Assembly: GCA_022575985.1 (NCBI GenBank)
Contig: JAKSXM010000246.1
Span: 12,480,001 to 12,544,000, forward strand
DNA from: Anagrus nilaparvatae
Taxonomy: Eukaryota > Arthropoda > Insecta > Hymenoptera > Mymaridae
Length of the DNA stretch: 64,000 nt
Direction: 5' to 3'
Below are positions 58,149 through 64,000 of the stretch, one piece after another; position 1 is the stretch's first letter; each line of letters opens with the position of its first letter. The notes under the pieces are model-generated. The model was given only the letters and a program-made list of their open reading frames with translations, was not told the DNA's origin and ran no database searches. The translations under genes were made by a program, and so were the position numbers.

Positions 58149-59559
58149 TTCCCTAAATATGGGGTGAAATTTGAATAATATTTAGATATTATTTAAATTT
58201 AAAATTTGCACGCAAAAAAAGATCTCCAGGCATTAAAAACTCTAAATAGGACTATCAGAAACACATACAAATTAATTTATACCGATTTAACATATTTAAT
58301 CCCTTCAATGGAGTAAGAGGGCCGGTGATTTTTAAGAACAATAAAAAAACGATTATTTTGGGCTAAAAATATCATGTAGTTGGTATTTAGTTGGTAGTTA
58401 TTCAGTATTTCTTTTATTTCTATAGCGTTATGGAAACATCCAAAACTTTTCAAAAAAAGGGGTCTTTAGTAAAATTTCTCGAGGAATCCGAAAATTTGGT
58501 CAAAATTTTCATTAGGTGACAAGGAAATCCGGAAAATTGAAATTGAAAAATTTCGTGAAAATGGGAAATGTTTAAATGGATTTTTAAGTACTTAAAAGGC
58601 AAATATTCGCTAAAATTTTTTTTTTATTAAAAAGTACATACAAAAACAAAAATTTTAAGACCGGTTAGGAAAAAAAAAAGTTACGACTGTATGAAAATTC
58701 TGCGTTTGAAAAAAAATGAGTTTTCTTAGTTTTTCCTATTTTCCGGTTTTCCTTGGCGTTTTTTTGAAAAACTGGTGGCAGATTCGGATTCCGCGGGAAA
58801 TTTTACATAAGACGAAGTTAAGAAAACCATTTTCCAGCTTGATTCAGAGCGTAGAAAAAATGAAATCGAAAATTGTCATTTTTAAAAATGATTTTTTTTT
58901 TAAACCATACAAGACCGAAAAATAGCCGCCATTTTGTACCCTTTGAACCTAAAACCTTAAAATTTGGTATGGTATCATATAAACGTATACGAAACCCAAC
59001 ACAATTAGTTTTTTTCAAATCCCCGACTTTTACCTTTCCATTAGTAAAGTTTCACTAAGAATTACTCATATAATGTTTAGGGAATTATATCTTATTTTCT
59101 AGGGGTTGTAAATAAAAATGGACTTCAGAAATGAAAAGAGGAGCCCAAATTACCTACTAGGTGACATTTTTAGCCCAAAATATTTATTTTTTCACGAAAA
59201 AATATAGGGCATTAATAGGTTAATAAAAGCCCAAAAGGATAAATATTAAAAAATCTTGGTATATTATGTTTTAAAAATACACTGTCAGGTTACTGAGCTT
59301 GGATTTTACTTGAATTTTCAAGCAATTAGCTTGACTTTCAAGTCATTCAAGCAAAATCCCTTGAAAATAAAAGTAAATACTTAAAAAAGTGGTAATTTTA
59401 ATTTTAATTTTGCTTAAAATTCAAGCAAGAATTCAAGCAGCTACTCAAAACTTTGGCTAGTTGTTTACGAAGACTAATGTTACGTATAATAATAATAAAA
59501 TATGCAAATCATTATAAAATTTCATAACTCAAGAATGAAGTGAAATTCAAGTACTCTTA
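58149..59559. other. Gene-free region
   Basis: Includes a partial copy of the fold-back arm (59098-59165) and, at 59300-59450, a cluster of ttcaagca/tgcttgaa-type words. Short frames at 58716-59058 overlap each other on both strands and look like chance. Confidence 0.4.
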
Positions 59560-59938
59560 CCATAACAGTATATATGTCCGGAAAATTTTTGCACAAATTA
59601 AGATTAAATTTTATTTACCTTCTATCAGATTTTGTTTTGATAATTCTGCGGTAATATACTTTTTTATAACAAAATTTTATTTTTTTTATTTTTTTGCTTT
59701 TTCTTAATTAGGTGAATAGTATTTTTAAAATGTTCAATTAACAAACAAGTCATTCTATTCATGGTATTTTCTTAATAACATCTTTTTTTATGCTCTCCAA
59801 CCCTGATACCCAGTTCACTAGAAGTTTGACTTATATACTTATGATCACATTTAATACTTATTTTTTAATTTGTTCTTTGAGAAACAATTTTATTCAATTT
59901 CTTAGAAGCATTTTTGGTTAAAAATTGATGCTAAATGA
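59560..59938. repeat. Dispersed repeat family, third copy (inverted)
   Basis: Inverse complement of about 9945-10270: shared words include tatgctctccaa, tatgatcacat, tttgagaaacaatttta and gcatttttggttaaaaat. It ends where the reverse transcriptase relic begins. Confidence 0.6.
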
Positions 59939-60430
59939 TTGAGCAAATCGGCTTTTATTACTAATTTCTTGTACAGTAATATTGATCAGAGTCTTCCTAC
60001 TATTGTCACTTATTTAGATTTGGCGAAAGCCTTTGATACTATTAATTACAAAATACTCAATAAACTTTTCAGATACGGTTTTAGAAGCAAAATCCTAAAA
60101 CTAATAATAGATTATTTAACTAACAGAAAACAAAGAGTTATTGTTTATAATATAAAGAGCGACTATTTAACTGTTAATCTCGGAGAGCCTCAATGACATT
60201 TTTAATACTCCTCCTGACGAAATACTTGTTTCATATGCTGATAACACAGCCTTAATTTGAAGCGATAGATTTTGAAATTTAGTAAGTAGAAAAATGTCCA
60301 ATGTTCTTAATACTGTGTAGCAATGGTTAAATGCAAATCGGTTTTCTCTAAATATTGAGAAAATGATATTGGTAACAAATGGGGCATATAAAAATAGCAT
60401 CCCTATATATCTGTTGGTTACCCTCAAAAA
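59939..60430 (+). pseudogene. Reverse transcriptase relic, CR1/Jockey type
   Basis: Reads ITNFLYSNIDQSLPTIVTYLDLAKAFDTIN, then RYGFRSKILKLIIDYLTNRK, and GEP followed by a stop where PQGS is expected. After that, VSYADNTALI stands where the catalytic YADDT/FADDT motif should be, with the second aspartate replaced by asparagine. Later stops and QWLNANRFSLNIEK continue the palm-thumb order. It is similar to but clearly not the same as the element at 61084. Inactive. Confidence 0.7.
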
Positions 60431-60579
60431 CTTGCCTGTCAAAAACTTGTTTTTAAGTCGACAAGGTGGACTGAGTTCCTGAAGGGATTGATTGACTTCG
60501 CAGTAACAAAATACTTGATGCGAGTAATGAGAAACTTGCTCGGGTACTCCTGTACGCACCCTACAAGGGAAAAAAACTA

Positions 60580-60790
60580 GAAATTTGAATTCCGGTGCCG
60601 CTTCAAGATCAATCTTGGGACCAGACCTACATATGTAACATTTTTTATGGAGCTAGCAGGTATCTGTTATATGATAGGATATGCGGACAGCATTACCCTC
60701 GTTATAGGCCCAAGAGACGTTTAGCAGGCGCAAAGCAGCTTAAGCGTCTTCGTGTTAAAAACACAAGCATATGGATAGAAGAGCACGGAT
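60580..60790 (+). pseudogene. R1-clade reverse transcriptase scrap
   Basis: Over three frames one can read SILGPDL, NIFYGASRYLL, then MIGYADSITLVIGPRDV and IEEHGLKYL, the same order as in the intact R1-type frame at 3147-4592. YADD has become YADS, and at least two frameshifts and several stops occur. The scrap lies immediately before the ORF1 remnant of the CR1/Jockey-type element. Confidence 0.65.
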
Positions 60791-60793
60791 TAA

Positions 60794-61087
60794 AGTACCT
60801 TTACTTTTAAAGCATATTGCTTCAATTGCTGTGAATTTGGTCACCATAGTAGAAATTGTGAGAATTTCGAAATTTGCCATGTCTGTGCAGAAGAACACGA
60901 TTCTTCAAAAAAATGTAAAAATGATCTTCTAAGATGTATTAATTGTCCTATATACAATGATAATCATGGTACGAAATTTAACATAAATCACACTGCATCA
61001 AATATGACACAATGTTCAGTTTATAAAATGAAATATGAGCAATTAATCAATAAAACAGATTACATCGATTTTCCACTTCTTTCATGA
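60794..61087 (+). CDS. ORF1 (gag-like) C-terminal part with zinc knuckles
   Basis: The frame TFTFKAYCFNCCEFGHHSR has a perfect CX2CX4HX4C knuckle, followed by CHVCAEEHDSSKKC (CX2CX3HX5C) and a further CINC pair. Such knuckles bind element RNA. It ends at TGA 61085-61087, which overlaps the ATG of ORF2 at 61084 as ATGA. The N-terminal part is absent, so the protein is incomplete and has no start codon of its own here. Confidence 0.75.
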   Translation, partial: STFTFKAYCFNCCEFGHHSRNCENFEICHVCAEEHDSSKKCKNDLLRCINCPIYNDNHGTKFNINHTASNMTQCSVYKMKYEQLINKTDYIDFPLLS

Positions 61088-63978
61088 TGGCTGGAAATGA
61101 ATCTTATTTAATAGAGAACTTTTTTAATGAAAATCTGTGCAATAATTTAAATCATTTTAATGAATTAATTAAAGATAACAAAGGTATGACTTTTTCACAC
61201 TTTAATATTAGATCTTTAAATAATAATCATAATGAGCTTGAAATTTTATTAAAAAAATTAAGTATTAAACCAAATATTATAGTTCTATCAGAAACTTGGC
61301 AAATTCCTTGTACACAGTTTTATAATTTGGATGGTTATGATATAATTTATAATAATAGTGATATAACCAAAGCTGATGGCACACTTATTTATATTGAAAT
61401 TACTTTTAATAATGAAGTAGTCACTGCTATATATCGAAATCATAAAGTTAATGTCAGTACTTTTGTTGATAATCTATCGTGTTATTTAAATGCAAATATT
61501 TTTAAAAATCACTATATTTTGGGAGACATTAATATTGATATTTTAAAAAATAATTTTAAATCAACTAAATATAATTATGATACTGAAAAATATATAAATA
61601 ATTTCCTGGAATATGGCTTTTTACCAGTTATCAATAATATAACTAGGCCAAAATCTCACAATAAAAATGATAGTAATAAGAATAATGATAGTATGGGTAA
61701 TAATTATAAAGTGGGGACATGCATAGATCATATATTTGTAAAAACTGACTGGGTAAATAAAAAAGTTAAATCATATGTCTGCAAAAATTCAATTAGTGAC
61801 CATAACATCATAGCTATAAATATTGATTGTGATAATGCAAATAATTTCAATAATAACAATAGAACTGGCATTAATTTTAAGAATTTAATTAATTTAGTTA
61901 GGCAAGAAAAATGGATTAATATTTATAATTGCAAAGATACTAATTTAGTAACTAACAAGTTTATAAACACGTTAAAGAATTGTATTAATAAATCCAATAC
62001 TAAAATAAAAAGAAAATTTGTAAAAAGAAATGAATGGATAACTAATGGGCTAGTTAAATCATGCACAACCAAAGAAAAATTATATCTAGAATGGTTTAAA
62101 GATAAAAATAATAAAAAAAAGGAAACAGCATATAAAAGGTATAAAACGATGTTAAAATTACTAATTGAAATAGCTAAAAATAACTCTTTAAATAAAGAAG
62201 CTAAAACAGTAGGAACAAATAGTTCTAAATTTTGGGAATTTGCTAATAAAAAAATTTTTGGTAATAAAAAAAATAATTGTAAAAAAAAAATAATCAATGA
62301 ATTAGTTGTTAACAACCTTAAGGTTACAGGCAATGTAAATATTGCCAAGGAATTAAATACTTTTTTTGCTAATGTTGGTAAAAATTTAAATAAAAATAAA
62401 AAAAGAAAAAAAATAAATCTGATTTCGGATAATAATAACTATCAATCTTTTTATATGAATTATACCAATTCTTCTGAAGTTAAAAAAATTATTAACAACC
62501 TTGATAAAAATAAAGCAGGTATTGTAGATGGCATTAGTAATAAAGTAATAAAGTGTTTGGCTGATTACATTATTGATCCGTTGGTATATATTTACAATTT
62601 AGCTATCTCTGAAGGTGTTTATCCCACGCATTTTAAAAATGCAATTATTGTTCCAATACATAAAACAGATAAAAAGGTAATTAGTAACTATAGACCTATT
62701 TCCCTTACCTCCAATATAGCAAAAATTTTCGAAAGAATAATAAAAACTAGACTTGTTAATTATTTAACAAAATTTTCATTAATTTCAAATAGACAATTTG
62801 GTTTTAAAACAGGTATTTCAACTAATGAAGCAATTGCTAAAGTAACTAAGTTTATTTATGAAAGTCTAGATAAATCATTAAAACCAGTGGCCATCTTTTT
62901 GGATTTAGCAAAGGCCTTTGATACAGTCAATCATGGGCTTTTGCTGGATAAATTAGAGGCTATTGGGATTCGTGGTACACCTCATAAACTTTTTGCTAGT
63001 TTTCTTTCCGATAGAAAACAAGGAGTTAAGGTAAATGGGGTCTTAAGTGAAGAGGATGATGTCGTATTTGGTGTTCCTCAAGGCTCAGTTCTGGGGCCCA
63101 TACTTTTTAACATCTTTATGAATGATCTTCTAGATTTGAGTGACAGTATTATATCTTTTGCTGATGATACAGTCATTCTTATAAATGGTACTTGTTGGAG
63201 TGAATCTCAGAGCAAAGCAAATTATATATTGAATAAATCTTATGAGTGGTTTAATGATAATTTGCTTAGTCTTAACACCAAAAAATCATGCTATATTACT
63301 TTTGCCCTTAGTCACAAAATGTTACCTGATCATTTTGATATTAAAATAACAGATGAAAATACAATCGTCACATTAGAAAGAGTTGAAAATACTAAGTATC
63401 TTGGAATAATAATTGATCAGCATATGCGATGGGATGTACATATAACTAATTTGTTAAAAAGACTCAGATTCGTTGTTTTTCTTTTCCATAAATTAAAATA
63501 TATTTTAAATTACGATCAAAGATTACATCAATTAAAGATAATATACTATGCTTCTTTCCATTCTTTAATGTCATATGGTATTCTTGGCTGGGGAGGAGCT
63601 TATGATAATTGTGTAAATATCATTCAAAGACTCCAAGATAAATTATTAAAAATCTTAAATAAACTAAAAGGTACTAATAACGAAACAAATGATAATATTT
63701 TAAATTTGAGACAAACTTTTTATTACTTTGTTATTAAGAAAGAAGTAATACAATTGTTTAGAGAATATAAAAATAAAAATCATAAAACTAGCAAAAGATA
63801 TATAAAAGTAGCAATTCCTAAAAAAAATAAATCTGTTGGTCAAAAATGTTACTTTTTTGCAGCTACCAAAATTTTTAATGCAATGCCCAGTGCATTAAAG
63901 CAATTAAATAATACTAGTCAATTAAACTTAAGTTGGAACTATAGAGTTAAAAAATGGCTCTTATTGTATAAACAATAA
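61084..63978 (+). CDS. ORF2: endonuclease and reverse transcriptase, CR1/Jockey superfamily
   Basis: 964 residues without interruption. The apurinic-type endonuclease shows N41 in FNIRSL, E70 in LSETW, D148/N150 in GDINID, and the histidine pairs DH 215-216 and SDH 239-240. RT motifs are YRPISLTSN, RQFGFKTGISTNEAI, LDLAKAFDTVNH (D607), VPQGSVLGPILF and FADD with aspartates at 694-695 (63163-63168). A thumb TKYLGIIIDQHMRW and a long C-terminal region follow. The start overlaps the ORF1 stop as ATGA, implying coupled termination-reinitiation. In the endonuclease, DGTLIYI runs directly into EITFNNEVVTAIYR, where relatives normally have about 25-30 more residues, so an in-frame deletion is likely. 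The asparagine/lysine-rich composition reflects AT-rich codon use. Confidence 0.88.
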   Translation: MMAGNESYLIENFFNENLCNNLNHFNELIKDNKGMTFSHFNIRSLNNNHNELEILLKKLSIKPNIIVLSETWQIPCTQFYNLDGYDIIYNNSDITKADGTLIYIEITFNNEVVTAIYRNHKVNVSTFVDNLSCYLNANIFKNHYILGDINIDILKNNFKSTKYNYDTEKYINNFLEYGFLPVINNITRPKSHNKNDSNKNNDSMGNNYKVGTCIDHIFVKTDWVNKKVKSYVCKNSISDHNIIAINIDCDNANNFNNNNRTGINFKNLINLVRQEKWINIYNCKDTNLVTNKFINTLKNCINKSNTKIKRKFVKRNEWITNGLVKSCTTKEKLYLEWFKDKNNKKKETAYKRYKTMLKLLIEIAKNNSLNKEAKTVGTNSSKFWEFANKKIFGNKKNNCKKKIINELVVNNLKVTGNVNIAKELNTFFANVGKNLNKNKKRKKINLISDNNNYQSFYMNYTNSSEVKKIINNLDKNKAGIVDGISNKVIKCLADYIIDPLVYIYNLAISEGVYPTHFKNAIIVPIHKTDKKVISNYRPISLTSNIAKIFERIIKTRLVNYLTKFSLISNRQFGFKTGISTNEAIAKVTKFIYESLDKSLKPVAIFLDLAKAFDTVNHGLLLDKLEAIGIRGTPHKLFASFLSDRKQGVKVNGVLSEEDDVVFGVPQGSVLGPILFNIFMNDLLDLSDSIISFADDTVILINGTCWSESQSKANYILNKSYEWFNDNLLSLNTKKSCYITFALSHKMLPDHFDIKITDENTIVTLERVENTKYLGIIIDQHMRWDVHITNLLKRLRFVVFLFHKLKYILNYDQRLHQLKIIYYASFHSLMSYGILGWGGAYDNCVNIIQRLQDKLLKILNKLKGTNNETNDNILNLRQTFYYFVIKKEVIQLFREYKNKNHKTSKRYIKVAIPKKNKSVGQKCYFFAATKIFNAMPSALKQLNNTSQLNLSWNYRVKKWLLLYKQ

Positions 63979-64000
63979 ATTGGTCATAATTGAATGATTA

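Larger units (their letters stand above)
60794..63978 (+). mobile_element. CR1/Jockey-type non-LTR retrotransposon (5' incomplete)
   Basis: Contains the end of ORF1 with zinc knuckles and a complete ORF2 of endonuclease and reverse transcriptase. The 5' part is replaced by an R1 scrap near 60790, suggesting truncation. The 3' end and tail lie at or beyond the window edge (64000). Confidence 0.85.

Noticed and set aside
58716..59058. Overlapping 60-70-codon frames on both strands
   Set aside because: Mutually antisense, no recognisable motif; chance frames.

Overview
The window looks like AT-rich, transposon-choked nuclear DNA of an insect or another arthropod. The evidence is spliced genes with GT-AG introns, a TATA box plus TCAGTT-type initiator, R1-clade and CR1/Jockey-type retrotransposons, a DIRS element, Helentron/Helitron arrays and a fragment resembling the TBP-associated ATPase BTAF1. 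A hymenopteran such as a parasitoid wasp would fit the small secreted gene family, but I cannot fix the order from sequence alone. There is no bacterial-style gene organisation.

Layout. 0-9 kb: relics of non-LTR retrotransposons, a well-preserved 5'-truncated R1-type insertion with target duplication (2.8-4.6 kb), a fold-back element inside a tRNA-like sequence (5.1-6.0 kb), and a dead minus-strand multi-exon gene (6.8-7.96 kb) cut by an old Helentron copy. 9.9-15.4 kb: dispersed repeats around a four-exon gene for a secreted six-cysteine protein (12.2-13.8 kb), followed by a third partial copy of its last exon. 15.6-46.2 kb: one nested pile. Two near-identical 2.25-kb direct repeats, possibly long LTRs, lie 284 bp apart. 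The second is split by a complete DIRS element (20.46-25.25 kb), a GC-rich MITE (25.3-25.6 kb) and a roughly 20-kb head-to-tail Helentron-type array with higher-order structure (25.6-45.5 kb). 46.2-55 kb: dispersed repeats, a BTAF1-like pseudogene fragment, a relic of a Helitron protein, a minisatellite and a possible solo LTR. 55.4-57.5 kb: a second intact copy of the secreted-protein gene. 57.9-64 kb: a fold-back repeat, two dead reverse transcriptase fragments, and a CR1/Jockey-type element with an intact 964-codon ORF2 coupled to the 3' end of ORF1.

How the parts relate. The only plausible host genes are the two paralogous secreted-protein genes. They share promoter, all three phase-0 introns and a signal peptide, but differ mainly by replacement changes. 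The rest is mobile DNA. Several insertions can be read to the base because an empty copy of the target survives: the DIRS element in the duplicated repeat, the hAT-like MITE in a duplicated block, and the fold-back element in the tRNA-like D arm. No database search was possible, so family names rest on recognised motifs.
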